DNA of 37,069 nt from Pelobacter sp. UBA6812 (GCA_002452265.1 DKEW01000034.1:79952-117020); one strand, 5' to 3'; positions 8,430-16,599 are shown, counted from the first letter of the stretch. Notes: generated from the letters alone by a model not told the origin. Translations and numbers: made by a program.

Positions 8430-8911
8430 TGAGTGATCGTTTGACCCATCTGGATGAAAACGGCAAGGCGGTGATGGTGGAAGTTGGAGAAAAAAATGCC
8501 ACCAGCCGCACCGCGGTCGCCCGTGGTGAAGTCCGTATGAAAGAATCGACCCTGCAACTGATTATGAGCGGTGAAGTAGCCAAGGGGGACGTATGGGCTG
8601 TGGCGCGTGTTGCCGGCATTATGGCCGCCAAGAAAACCCCCGAACTGATCCCCCTGTGCCACCCTTTGCTGCTTACCTCCGTGACCGTTGACTTTACCCC
8701 CTTTCCCGGTGAGGGTCGCGTTGAAATCGAGGCCAGGGTGCGTGTCACGGGTCAGACTGGTGTGGAGATGGAGGCTTTGACGGCCGTTGCCGCAGCAGGG
8801 CTGGCGATTTATGATATGTGTAAGGCGGTTGATAAGGAAATGGTCGTCTCTGAGATACGCCTTATGGAAAAACATGGTGGCAAGAGCGGCACCTTTCTTC
8901 GCCAGGAATGA
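8429..8911 (+). CDS. moaC: Cyclic pyranopterin monophosphate synthase MoaC
   Basis: A 160-residue protein of normal MoaC length, which turns the MoaA product into cyclic pyranopterin monophosphate. Diagnostic segments are the KAVMVEVGEKNATSR start, the GDVWAVARVAGIMAAKKT helix, the PELIPLCHPL active-site block and the C-terminal DMCKAVDKEM with the catalytic lysine. The start ATG 8429 shares its A with the preceding TGA and has GAGGAG just upstream; a GTG at 8426 is less likely. The partner moaA lies 6 kb away on the same strand; the pathway genes are scattered in this genome. Confidence 0.96.
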   Translation: MSDRLTHLDENGKAVMVEVGEKNATSRTAVARGEVRMKESTLQLIMSGEVAKGDVWAVARVAGIMAAKKTPELIPLCHPLLLTSVTVDFTPFPGEGRVEIEARVRVTGQTGVEMEALTAVAAAGLAIYDMCKAVDKEMVVSEIRLMEKHGGKSGTFLRQE

Positions 8912-9081
8912 GGGGAAGATTGTGGGTGGATGTTGCATGCTTCAAAATTCCTGCTAGTGTTCCGTTCGGATAGTCTTGATAAGCTGTTCCGACCTGTTCC
9001 ATGAGCCTCAGGGGCTGGCATTGGAGGGCATGATTAGCCGCATCGGGGATTTTTGTGGGATGAGTGATGAAAGGAATCACT

Positions 9082-9612
9082 ATGGAACCTGAGATGCCGA
9101 TGGTTTTTACTATTCGTCGGGCGTTTATATGGTCGCTTGGAGTTTTGCTGGTATTGTTGGGGACGTTGGCGGTAGTCTGTATTATTCAGGAACAGCCCGG
9201 TATTAAAATAGGTGTTCTTGGCCTTATCATTTTGGTGTTGGGTTCCTTGCTTGGTTTCAGCTTATCCCGTCGGCTGGTGGTTTCTGAAGACTGTGTCGTT
9301 TTGCATCGTTTGGGGAAAATCAAAACGCTGAGGTTTTGCGATATGACAGCGGTGGAATCCATGACACTGCGCAAAAGAGTTTTTCTGACCCTTTGTGCGG
9401 GGGAAGATTTCATCATTTTATCCAATGCCTATGGTGGTTTTTCCATGCTTGTCAAATTGCTGCTTGCCAAAGTCCCGGCACAGAGCATCAGCGATGATAC
9501 ACACAGCATGGCCGTTGCACCGCCGGTACGCCATGGGGATATTGTGTCTTGTTGGCTGGCGATCGCACTGGTGCTGGTGATCCTTTGGCATCAATTGTCC
9601 ACCGGTGGCTGA
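9082..9612 (+). CDS. Membrane protein with PH-like segment, function unknown
   Basis: A 176-residue protein. Two hydrophobic helices lie at about residues 15-32 and 40-60, a soluble middle of about 80 residues follows (LVVSEDCVVLHRLGKIKTLRFCDMT), and one more helix sits near the C-terminus (CWLAIALVLVILW). This membrane-hairpin-plus-beta layout is like bacterial PH-domain membrane proteins, but I cannot name a family with confidence. The start is ATG 9082 because AAGGA lies 6-8 bases upstream; upstream GTG/ATG codons at 9064/9067 lack a site. It stands alone between moaC and dksA with a 170-base gap before it. Confidence 0.7.
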   Translation: MEPEMPMVFTIRRAFIWSLGVLLVLLGTLAVVCIIQEQPGIKIGVLGLIILVLGSLLGFSLSRRLVVSEDCVVLHRLGKIKTLRFCDMTAVESMTLRKRVFLTLCAGEDFIILSNAYGGFSMLVKLLLAKVPAQSISDDTHSMAVAPPVRHGDIVSCWLAIALVLVILWHQLSTGG

Positions 9613-9625
9613 TGGCCCATTTTTG

Positions 9626-9654
9626 TTGACTTGACAATCGATTTCATTTACATT
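9626..9654 (+). promoter_or_regulatory. Sigma-70 promoter for dksA
   Basis: TTGACT at 9626-9631 and TACATT at 9649-9654 with a 17-base spacer; the predicted start near 9661 leaves a leader of about 24 bases containing the AAGGAGAG ribosome binding site. Confidence 0.6.
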
Positions 9655-9684
9655 TGCAAGCTCAAATAGCACAAGGAGAGTTGC

Positions 9685-10041
9685 ATGGATCAGGAAACAT
9701 TGAAAGAGTTCAGGGGACTCCTTGAGTCTCAGCTGGAAGCGCTGTTGAGGGATGCCGGCAAGACCGTATCGGAAATGACCGACGACCAAACCAATTTTCC
9801 CGACCCTACCGACAGGGCTTCTCTGGAATCGGATCGTAATTTCGAATTGCGTATTCGTGATCGTGAGCGCAAGTTGATCATGAAAATTCGCCAGGCTATT
9901 GAGCGTATCGATCTGGGTACTTTTGGAGAGTGCGAATGCTGTGAAGAGCCGATCGGTGTCGATCGTTTGCGTGCTCGTCCGGTAACGACGCTTTGCATCG
10001 ACTGCAAAACAGAGCAGGAGCGTAAAGAAAAGATCGGCTGA
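9685..10041 (+). CDS. dksA: DksA/TraR-family zinc-finger transcription factor
   Basis: A 118-residue protein with an N-terminal coiled-coil hairpin (about residues 1-80, acidic tip segment DPTDRASLE) and a C-terminal four-cysteine zinc finger, CECCEEPIGVDRL...TLCIDCK. DksA binds RNA polymerase through its secondary channel and works with ppGpp to reset rRNA and amino-acid promoters. The start ATG has AAGGAGAG 6-8 bases upstream. A histidine kinase gene follows after 37 bases, probably on the same transcript. Delta-proteobacteria often have several DksA paralogues, so the symbol marks the family rather than proven orthology. Confidence 0.92.
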   Translation: MDQETLKEFRGLLESQLEALLRDAGKTVSEMTDDQTNFPDPTDRASLESDRNFELRIRDRERKLIMKIRQAIERIDLGTFGECECCEEPIGVDRLRARPVTTLCIDCKTEQERKEKIG

Positions 10042-10078
10042 ATTTTTTGCCAAAGGGGTAACTGACCCGGGGAGTGCG

Positions 10079-12388
10079 ATGGTCTGCAATGGTTATTCGA
10101 TCCTCCATGAAGTGCTGCGCCAAGCCAGTAGTGCGCAAATTCCCCCTCTGCAAAAATGCAAAGATATATTAGCTTTACTGCAACGCTCCTGGCCTTTGGC
10201 GGGAGCGTTTTTTTGGTATCCGGAAAATTTTTCCAGTCACGGAAAAAGGTTTCTGTCGGCAAGTGGTTTCGATGCCTTCCCCCCCTGTGAATGGCCACTA
10301 TCTGAAGCCTCAGATCAAATATCAGATCACTGTATCGCATCGCCGGATACCGGTACTCTTCACTTCCCCGCCGTCGACTCCGGGCTTGATATCGGTGTGC
10401 TTTCCCTTGTTTTTTATGGTTCTCTCCCTTCGGACACATCTTTTAAACTTTTAGGACCGTCTCTCAGCCTGATTCTTGCCGGATTGGTGCGGCAACATCT
10501 TGAGACCTGCCAGCATCATCAGCAGTTGCAGGGAATGATACTGTTATCCGAACTCGCTCGATTGCTTGGCAGTGCTACCAGTTTGCCAACGGTATTGGAC
10601 GCACTTTGGCTTGTTATGGAAAAAGGCGGTGGTGTGGCCTGTGCAATTTTACGCTCCATGCATGGTGCTACGGTTTTGGGGCAGCCTCAGGTGCGAGTGG
10701 TGACCCACCGTCAGTCCGATCTGGCGGCTTTTGAAAAAATGGAGTCACAGCTTGCTGCCTGTATCCTTGAGGATGGAGAGGTTCAGTTTGTATGTGGCGA
10801 AGGTGTTCAGAATACGGTCGTTGGCCTGCCTTTGTTGTTTCAGGGCCGCATGATGGGAACCCTGTTTTTGGCGGAGGATGGACGTAGCGGCGCCTTGGGC
10901 CTGTCACCATCCGAAGACAACGGTGCTTTTTTCGATAGCTTGGGGGGGCAAGTGGCACAAACGCTTGAGCGTATCGAAGCTTTTCAGGATCGGGCCCATC
11001 TGCTTGAAGAAAATACTCATAAGCTGCATGAGTTTTCCTTGTTGTATCGCATTTCCCGGGCCATGCACGGGACTTTACGTCTTGACGAACTGATGCACGT
11101 AATCCTGTCGGCCGTCACCATTCCGTGGGGCGGCGGCTTCGAGCGCGCCATGCTGTTTCTAGCCAACGAGCGTAGTGGTGTTTTGCAGGGCATGGTTGGG
11201 GTGACCCGCGTTTCGGCCCGTCATTTATTCCCCCGGGAAGAAGCCGAGGTTGAGTGGGAACTACCGTTGATAACGGAGGATATTCGAGAGAGTCAGCGGC
11301 AGGACGATTTTTGCCAGCTGGTGGTGAAGCAACGCTTACCCTTGTCGGTTGATGACAACCCTCTGGCACGTGCTCTGGCTCAGGATAGGCTTATTTTTCT
11401 TACCGATACGCATGTTTTTCAGGGTGCCTTCGGGCGTTTGGCGGAGACTCTTAATCTTAATGCGTGTGCTTTGGTGCCCCTCAGGGGCCGGAGCCGGGCC
11501 TTGGGGGTGTTGGTCGTTGACAGTAGTTGTATGTCCCAGGCGGCGCTTGTAGAGCGGCGCAGGTTTCTCGAACTTTTCGCCAATCAGGCCGCGCAGGCCA
11601 TGGAAAACTCCATGCTGCTGAATCGTCTTGAAACCTCCCACAGGGATTTGCGTGAGACGCAGGAACGACTTATTCAAGGAGAAAAGATGGCAGCCTTGGG
11701 TGAAACTGCGGCCTCTGTAACTCACGAATTACGCAATCCCCTGGTTTCCATCGGTGGTTTTGCGCGTCGTCTGGCTCGGTGCCTTCCTGAAGGATCTCCC
11801 CCGCGGGAGTATAGCGAGATCATTGTGCGGGAAGTCCGGCGCATGGAAGACATGCTTACCAACATTCTGGGTTTCTCCAAAAAACAGATGTTGTGTATCG
11901 CTGATTGCGATCTGATCAAAGTTATTGAAGAAGTACTGGTGCTTGAGGAGGATTCTCTTCGCGAAGCCAATGTGCAACTGGTAAGAGAGTTCAGCGAGGA
12001 TATCGCTGCCATCCAGGGAGATGAACAGAAGCTTCGTCAGGTTATGGTCAATTTAATCGATAATGCATGGCAGGCCATGCGCGATGGGGGAGTGTTGATC
12101 GTCAGGGTTTATCGGGCTTCGTTGCGCGGAGACAGGGCTGTGGCCGTGGAAATTGAAGACACCGGTGGTGGTATACCCGCAAATATTCTGCGCAATATTT
12201 TTAACCCGTTTTTTACCACACGCAAGCAGGGGACCGGGCTGGGTTTGCCCATTGTGCATCGCATTATTGAACACCATCAAGGGGAAATCGAAGTTCAGAA
12301 TACTGAACGGGGTGCGCGTTTTGTTTTGCGATTGCCTGAAGCTCCGCCTGCCTGCCCGACGATGGATAAACATAGGCCGTTCAGTTGA
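10079..12388 (+). CDS. Soluble sensor histidine kinase with three GAF-like domains
   Basis: A 769-residue kinase with no evident membrane segment. Residues ~1-145, ~155-310 and ~320-525 look like successive GAF-type sensor domains, the third being the clearest (HEFSLLYRISRAMHGTLRLDEL). A short coiled coil leads to the HisKA domain with phospho-acceptor His549 in SVTHELRNPL. The HATPase domain has the N box (MVNLIDNAWQAM), G1 (EDTGGGIP), F box (NPFFTTRK) and G2 (GTGLGLPIVH). No response regulator is adjacent, so it is an orphan kinase here. It follows dksA by 37 bases and ends at a clear terminator. The ligand is unknown. Confidence 0.92.
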   Translation: MVCNGYSILHEVLRQASSAQIPPLQKCKDILALLQRSWPLAGAFFWYPENFSSHGKRFLSASGFDAFPPCEWPLSEASDQISDHCIASPDTGTLHFPAVDSGLDIGVLSLVFYGSLPSDTSFKLLGPSLSLILAGLVRQHLETCQHHQQLQGMILLSELARLLGSATSLPTVLDALWLVMEKGGGVACAILRSMHGATVLGQPQVRVVTHRQSDLAAFEKMESQLAACILEDGEVQFVCGEGVQNTVVGLPLLFQGRMMGTLFLAEDGRSGALGLSPSEDNGAFFDSLGGQVAQTLERIEAFQDRAHLLEENTHKLHEFSLLYRISRAMHGTLRLDELMHVILSAVTIPWGGGFERAMLFLANERSGVLQGMVGVTRVSARHLFPREEAEVEWELPLITEDIRESQRQDDFCQLVVKQRLPLSVDDNPLARALAQDRLIFLTDTHVFQGAFGRLAETLNLNACALVPLRGRSRALGVLVVDSSCMSQAALVERRRFLELFANQAAQAMENSMLLNRLETSHRDLRETQERLIQGEKMAALGETAASVTHELRNPLVSIGGFARRLARCLPEGSPPREYSEIIVREVRRMEDMLTNILGFSKKQMLCIADCDLIKVIEEVLVLEEDSLREANVQLVREFSEDIAAIQGDEQKLRQVMVNLIDNAWQAMRDGGVLIVRVYRASLRGDRAVAVEIEDTGGGIPANILRNIFNPFFTTRKQGTGLGLPIVHRIIEHHQGEIEVQNTERGARFVLRLPEAPPACPTMDKHRPFS

Positions 12389-12483
12389 TTTCAGGTCTGA
12401 CCGGGTTGTATACCTAGGTTGGGAGACTGCTGCGATCGCAACACTCAGGTTTGTCGTTTTGGCGCTTCAGTATTTCAGTACAG

Positions 12484-12509
12484 TCCGCACTTTGAGTGCG
12501 GATTTTTTT
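12484..12509 (+). terminator. Terminator after the histidine kinase
   Basis: Stem TCCGCAC (12484-12490) / GTGCGGA (12496-12502), 5-base loop, then seven T. The same arm sequence recurs at 13249-13271. Confidence 0.85.
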
Positions 12510-12776
12510 GTTTCTGGTTGGCGGGGATGTGGGCAGGTCGGCTGGAAAGACCGAGACTCTGTGTGGGTGACGGGTTTGCGTGAAGTGTATGAAACGGTTT
12601 TTTGATTATCGTCAAATAGATAAAAAATATGCCTTTAAAACGGCTCTAAAATAAACGTTTTAAATTTTCTAATCTTTTGAAATGAATGCAGCCATGTTAA
12701 AAAAAACCACAGTTTTGAATAGCTATAGAAGGGCGTCCGCAAGGTCTCGATTTTGGATCTTTTGACTGGAAAAAGT

Positions 12777-12792
12777 TGGTAGCTGACTTGCA
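12777..12792 (+). promoter_or_regulatory. Sigma-54-like -24/-12 element
   Basis: TGGTAGCTGACTTGCA keeps the invariant GG and GC with the required 10 bases between them and the full TTGCA of the -12 element; the -24 half deviates at C to T and CG to GC. A start near 12804 would leave over 500 bases of leader before the aldehyde dehydrogenase. Acetoin catabolism is sigma-54 controlled in several bacteria, which makes the context reasonable. Confidence 0.45.
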
Positions 12793-12861
12793 AATTGGAT
12801 GGGGGGTGATAAGCTGAAACTCAAATGGGGCTCACTGGTAATCACCATAGTCCAATCCTTA

Positions 12862-12903
12862 GCGCGCATGGTTTTTTCCCTCCTGACCGGCGCGCATTTT
12901 TTT
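12862..12903 (+). terminator. Terminator-like hairpin inside the leader
   Basis: GCGCGC at 12862-12867 pairs with GCGCGC at 12890-12895; TGGT and ACCG extend the stem inward past one bulged A. Seven T follow at 12897-12903. It would end a roughly 100-base RNA started at the sigma-54-like site, or act as an attenuator. Confidence 0.5.
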
Positions 12904-13248
12904 GCGTTACTGCGGGTTTTTGTGAGGGTTGAAATCTCGTGACATGTGAGACAAAAACACGAGATTAAAATTAAACCAGTGATGACAAAAAACTATCAAT
13001 TTCCCGAAAGATTGGCAGCGAAATGTGGGGGATAATTTGCTTGCAAGGTATATGGCACTCTGTTATAAGTACCAATATTGCAAACCAAGCCAGGCATGTA
13101 ATACAATGTTCTATGCAAATTGCATTGTTCGCAGATAAAGAATTGGCAAGGCGTTGCAATACGTGATGTCGATATTGTTCATGTGACGCATGCGCAGGAC
13201 GGTTGGCCTGGGCATGCAGCCAAAAAGTCAATAATCTCGGGTTTTTTA

Positions 13249-13285
13249 TCCGCACACAATTGCTGTGCGGAGTCGCACTTGTGCG
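13249..13285. promoter_or_regulatory. Array of CGCAC/GTGCG half-sites before the aldehyde dehydrogenase
   Basis: Four alternating half-sites lie at 13251, 13265, 13274 and 13281. They form a perfect outer hairpin TCCGCACA/TGTGCGGA with a 7-base loop, a GTGCG-N4-CGCAC dyad and a compact CGCACTTGTGCG palindrome. The array ends 57 bases before the start codon. It may be an operator or an mRNA structure. Confidence 0.55.
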
Positions 13286-13342
13286 TTCTCTAGATGTTTG
13301 GGTAAGGTGAACAATCAACAGTAAAGACTAGGAGGATTAGGT

Positions 13343-14692
13343 ATGGCTAAGGAAATGGTTGACCAATTGGTAGCCAATGCAAAGAAAGCTGCTGCAGAGT
13401 TTAGAGGCTTCACCCAGGAGCAAGTTGACAAAATTACCGCGGCAATGGACGCAGCCAGCGTTGCTAACGAAGTTAAGCTTGGTGAATTGGCTGTTGAAGA
13501 GACCGGCATCGGACGTGCCGATCACAAGGCCATCAAGAATCACCTTGGCGCCCATGTTGTCTATGAGTATTTCAAAGACAAAAAATCTGTTGGCGTTATC
13601 AAAGAAGAAGAAGGCGTGAAGTATGTTGCCGAGCCTTTCGGCGTGCTGGCGGCCGCTACGCCGACCACCAACCCTACTTCCACCGTCATGTTCAAGTCTT
13701 TGATTGCCATGAAGACCCGTAACGTGATTATCTTCGCTTTCCATCCCCGTGCCCAGAAGTGCAGTGCCGCTGCCGCAAAGATCATGTTGGATGCTGCAAT
13801 TTCCGCCGGTGCTCCCAAAAATTGCATTCAGTGGATTGAAACTCCTTCCATCGAAGCAACCGGTATGCTGTTCAACCATCCGGGCGTGAACCTGATTCTT
13901 GCCACCGGCGGCAACGCCATGGTCAAGTCGGCTTACAGCTCTGGCCATCCCGCCATCGGTGTTGGTGCGGGTAATACTCCGGTTTTCGTTTCGAAAACCG
14001 CCAAGCTCAGCGTTGCTGTTAATAACGTTATCGCTTCCAAGACCTTTGATAACGGCACCATCTGCTCTTCCGACCAGTCCATGATCTTTGACGACAAGCA
14101 AATTGCCGACAAGGCTGTGAAGATGCTGGTTGAAAGAGGTGCTTATCTCGTCAATGACGATGAGAAGGCCAAACTCGAAAAAGTTATGTTTGACAAGGAA
14201 AGAGGCGTACCTGCAATGGCCATCGTTGGGAAGTCTCCCCAGGCCATCGCTAAGCTGGCAGGGTTCGAGATCCCTGAAGATGCCAAACTGCTTCTCGTGC
14301 CTCTGAAGTGCATCGGTCCCGAGGACTGGTTCAGTCACGAAAAACTCTCTCCGGTCCTTGGTTACATCAGCTACAATAGTACCGATGAAGCAATCGAAGC
14401 AGCCAAAAGTCAGCTTCGCTGGGGTGGCGCCGGTCACACCGCGGTTATTCATGCCCAGGACGAGAAAGTCCTTGAAAAATTCGCCCTGGAAATTCCTGCC
14501 AACCGCTTGCTCTTGAATCAGCCTGCGGTACACGGCAGCGTTGGTCTTATTTACAACAAGCTTCCGCCTTCACTGACTCTGGGCTGCGGAACGGACGGTA
14601 ATAACTACTTGGGCAACAATATCAACTATAGTGACCTTCTTAGCATTAAAACGGTTGCTTCCCGTATTGTTGATTACGAGCGCGACGAGTAA
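13343..14692 (+). CDS. CoA-acylating acetaldehyde dehydrogenase
   Basis: A 449-residue aldehyde dehydrogenase of the acylating class (EutE, PduP, N-terminal half of AdhE), which interconverts acetaldehyde + CoA + NAD and acetyl-CoA + NADH. The catalytic cysteine lies in DNGTICSSDQS near residue 240, the nucleotide region is ILATGGNAMVKSAYSSGHPAIGVGAGN, and the C-terminal LTLGCGTDGNN is typical of the AdhE-like branch. No alcohol dehydrogenase domain is fused. A consensus AGGAGG 8 bases before ATG, a long leader and a perfect 18-bp terminator suggest a highly expressed single-gene transcript. The protein has no microcompartment-targeting extension and no shell genes lie nearby. It probably serves ethanol oxidation or ethanol formation from acetoin fermentation. 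Confidence 0.93.
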   Translation: MAKEMVDQLVANAKKAAAEFRGFTQEQVDKITAAMDAASVANEVKLGELAVEETGIGRADHKAIKNHLGAHVVYEYFKDKKSVGVIKEEEGVKYVAEPFGVLAAATPTTNPTSTVMFKSLIAMKTRNVIIFAFHPRAQKCSAAAAKIMLDAAISAGAPKNCIQWIETPSIEATGMLFNHPGVNLILATGGNAMVKSAYSSGHPAIGVGAGNTPVFVSKTAKLSVAVNNVIASKTFDNGTICSSDQSMIFDDKQIADKAVKMLVERGAYLVNDDEKAKLEKVMFDKERGVPAMAIVGKSPQAIAKLAGFEIPEDAKLLLVPLKCIGPEDWFSHEKLSPVLGYISYNSTDEAIEAAKSQLRWGGAGHTAVIHAQDEKVLEKFALEIPANRLLLNQPAVHGSVGLIYNKLPPSLTLGCGTDGNNYLGNNINYSDLLSIKTVASRIVDYERDE

Positions 14693-14757
14693 AAGCAAAA
14701 TCGAAAATGAGCGGATGACTACTCATTGAGTATGTTGCCCGACATTGTTTGAAAAAT

Positions 14758-14797
14758 AAAAAGTGGGACTTTTCCAAAGGAAAAGTCCCACTTTTTC
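14758..14797 (+). terminator. Strong terminator after the aldehyde dehydrogenase
   Basis: An 18-bp perfect stem: 14758-14775 pairs with 14779-14796 around loop AAA. The left arm starts with five A and the right arm ends in five T, so it can work in both directions. Confidence 0.93.
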
Positions 14798-15059
14798 ATT
14801 GTGATACTTTCCCCAGGGTGAAGTTCGTTGAGTGCAACGGATCTGTAAATTAGTATTTTGGGGGAGTTGATGTTCGTGCTGTTTAATAATTAGAGGCTTT
14901 TTAAATATAAATATTGCTATAAAACCCAAGAGGCTGTTGGTTCCTATCGTAGGATAGGCGATAGCATCGGAGGTTGCTTTAACGATAGCACTTGGTGTAA
15001 GAATGTTCGGCAAGCTTAACGGTGCGTGGCTCAATTGAATTCGATGAGGGGGGAAATGT
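14798..15059. other. Intergenic stretch, no gene seen
   Basis: With the terminator before it, about 365 bases separate two genes. The only structure I see is a short palindrome CCTATCGTAGGATAGG at 14943-14958, upstream of the small membrane protein. A minus-strand frame across the region runs through the terminator and was not accepted. Confidence 0.5.
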
Positions 15060-15461
15060 ATGGCAGACAGCGGGTTGCCAGAAGACGCTAAAAAAAATCG
15101 GCCCGGTTGGGCTCGCTGGGTGGATATTGCCCTGCGCAGTCTGCATATCGGAGTAGCCGGGGTATTATTGGGAGGGGTTGTTTTTAATCAACCTGTTCCT
15201 GTCCTGCACTTCTGGGCCTGGTGGACCGCTGGCACCGGTTTGGGCCTGGTGGCTTCAGAAATTTACCATAGTTGGCGCTGGCCTTATCAGGGGCGCGGGG
15301 TTATGGCCATGATACACATCGGTTGTGTGTGGGGGGTACATAGGTGGCCGCAATACGCTGAACCTCTGATGTGGGCAGCGTTGATGATTGGTGCCGTTGG
15401 TAGTCACATGCCCCGCAAGTTACGGCACTGGTCTTTTCGGGATGGTCAGGTCATGGATTGA
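15060..15461 (+). CDS. Small integral membrane protein, function unknown
   Basis: A 133-residue protein with a charged N-terminus (about 20 residues) and probably four membrane helices: SLHIGVAGVLLGGVVF, WAWWTAGTGLGLVASEI, VMAMIHIGCVWGVH and MWAALMIGAVGSHM. Several histidines lie at helix ends (His29, His50, His70, His86, His94, His106), which could bind heme or metal, but no family is recognised. The ribosome binding site GAGGGGGG is 5-7 bases before ATG. It stands alone between two terminators. Confidence 0.75.
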   Translation: MADSGLPEDAKKNRPGWARWVDIALRSLHIGVAGVLLGGVVFNQPVPVLHFWAWWTAGTGLGLVASEIYHSWRWPYQGRGVMAMIHIGCVWGVHRWPQYAEPLMWAALMIGAVGSHMPRKLRHWSFRDGQVMD

Positions 15462-15487
15462 GTGGGTGTGGCATTTGCAGAAAATAC

Positions 15488-15521
15488 ACGAGGGCGGAGA
15501 CAATGTTTCCGCCCTCGTTTT
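15488..15521 (+). terminator. Terminator after the small membrane protein
   Basis: Stem ACGAGGGCGGA (15488-15498) / TCCGCCCTCGT (15508-15518), 9-base loop, then a short T run. Confidence 0.8.
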
Positions 15522-15540
15522 GTGTGCAAATAAAATTTAA

Positions 15541-15807
15541 TCAAGGGTGATCGAACACCATCTGTTGCACGGATACGCCTTCAATGGCATCAAGTTTTTG
15601 AGTGAGCTCTTTGATCTTCCCTGGATCTCCTATCATTTCAAGGAGGATCAAGCCAAAGCCAGCACAGAATTGTCCCGTTACCTCATGCAAGCCGATGCGG
15701 GTCTTAATGTTGCAGCCGTAATCGGTTAAGAGTTGTTGTACGTCCGAGGCTCGCTTGATGCGATCATCTACGTGAATCCCGACGATGTAGTGCTTATCCT
15801 GTGCCAT
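15541..15807 (-). CDS. Small ACT/NikR-C-like regulator-type protein
   Basis: An 88-residue protein with the beta-alpha-beta-beta-alpha-beta pattern of ACT or NikR C-terminal domains: KHYIVGIHVDD, a helix, CNIKTRIGLHE, GLILLEMIG, a helix and GVSVQQMVFD. Proteins of this kind include the putative iron-only hydrogenase regulator TM1266; I place it near that group by pattern only. His and Cys residues (His38 of LHE, Cys46 region) could bind metal. The start ATG 15807 has AAGGAG 7 bases upstream; a longer frame to 15900 lacks support. It lies 71 bases downstream of a nitroreductase gene on the same strand. Confidence 0.7.
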   Translation of the reverse strand: MAQDKHYIVGIHVDDRIKRASDVQQLLTDYGCNIKTRIGLHEVTGQFCAGFGLILLEMIGDPGKIKELTQKLDAIEGVSVQQMVFDHP

Positions 15808-15878
15808 GATATGCTCCTTTTGGAAGAGGTGGGTTGTGGTACACAAGGCCGCTGACCGGCTGTGGATAGAGAATTTAT

Positions 15879-16475
15879 TTATTCGACCCAAGGCTGCCAT
15901 GCAGCAACGGCAACCTCTGAAGGGTCTTTTCGAGTATTGGGGGCTTCCATGGCCAGAAGGTCTTCCGGCAAATTCTCCGGACTATCGCGTTGACCGATGG
16001 CTATGGCGGCCACTACAGTGTGTTTTTCAGGGTTGACTTGTAGCTGTTGATAGGAACGCTCCAGGTCAAAACCCGCCATGGCGTGAGCATAGAGCCCAAG
16101 ACGCCTGGCTTGCAGGGCCAAAGACAACCAGGCTGCTCCCGTGTCGAACAAGGCATGGCGATTTTCCTTCCCGGATTGGGTGAAGTGCCGACGAGCAAGT
16201 AAAAATAACAGTAGAGGGGCTTTACAGGCCCATCGCTGGTTTTTGGGGACCAGCAGGTTAAGGAACATTTCGTGATGCTGGGCGTTGGCAGGATATACGA
16301 ACAGCCATGGCTGTTCATTGAAACATGATGGGGCCCAGCGAGCGGCTTCAAAAAGAGTCTGAACCTGATGCTCGGGCAGAGCATCCTGTTTGAAGGCGCG
16401 TGGAGACCACCGATCGGTAAAAATACAGTCGACATGGCAGGCGGGGACGCGGGGTGAAAGAGTGTTTATCGCCAT
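15879..16475 (-). CDS. Nitroreductase family flavoprotein
   Basis: A 198-residue protein with the FMN-contact motifs of the NfsB/Frp-like family: RWSPRAFK near the N-terminus, EAARWAPSCFNEQPW about 30 residues later, and the central DTGAAWLSLALQARRLGL helix that packs on flavin. Members reduce nitro compounds, quinones or flavins with NAD(P)H. The start is ATG 16475 with AGAGGA just upstream, giving MAINTLSP. It is transcribed divergently from a second, unrelated nitroreductase-fold gene. Confidence 0.88.
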   Translation of the reverse strand: MAINTLSPRVPACHVDCIFTDRWSPRAFKQDALPEHQVQTLFEAARWAPSCFNEQPWLFVYPANAQHHEMFLNLLVPKNQRWACKAPLLLFLLARRHFTQSGKENRHALFDTGAAWLSLALQARRLGLYAHAMAGFDLERSYQQLQVNPEKHTVVAAIAIGQRDSPENLPEDLLAMEAPNTRKDPSEVAVAAWQPWVE

Positions 16476-16571
16476 GGGATCCTCTCTAGGGTGAAAAGCC
16501 ATACGGTGCAATTTTATCAGTGATGATCATTTCGGCAAGCTTTGACCGACGGTGAGGAGCGCATGCAGTTT

Positions 16572-16599
16572 TTGAATTCAAAGCGACACCCCGTATAAT
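16572..16599 (+). promoter_or_regulatory. Sigma-70 promoter for the SagB-type gene
   Basis: TTGAAT at 16572-16577 and a perfect TATAAT at 16594-16599 with a 16-base spacer, about 73 bases before the GTG start. Confidence 0.7.

Larger units (their letters stand above)
12510..13342. other. Long non-coding leader region before the aldehyde dehydrogenase
   Basis: About 830 bases without a supported gene, AT-rich around 12590-12720. It contains an inverted repeat TTTAAAACG (12634-12642) / CGTTTTAAA (12656-12664) followed by TTTTCT, a sigma-54-like site, a terminator-like hairpin, and paired CGCAC/GTGCG half-sites just before the gene. A reading frame on the minus strand at 12971-13318 was not accepted as a gene. 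Confidence 0.6.

Noticed and set aside
12634..12664. AT-rich inverted repeat followed by TTTTCT
   Set aside because: The stem is almost all A-T with a 13-base loop, too weak to call a terminator; it is mentioned in the leader description only.
12971..13318. 115-codon minus-strand frame in the long leader
   Set aside because: It starts at TTG without a ribosome binding site, its product looks like no protein I know, and it runs through the CGCAC/GTGCG hairpins.
13337..14533. 398-codon open frame on the minus strand
   Set aside because: It lies wholly antisense to the acetaldehyde dehydrogenase, has low-complexity composition and no ribosome binding site; it is a by-product of codon choice in a highly expressed gene.
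14723..15034. 103-codon minus-strand frame
   Set aside because: It reads through both arms of the strong terminator and has no start signal.
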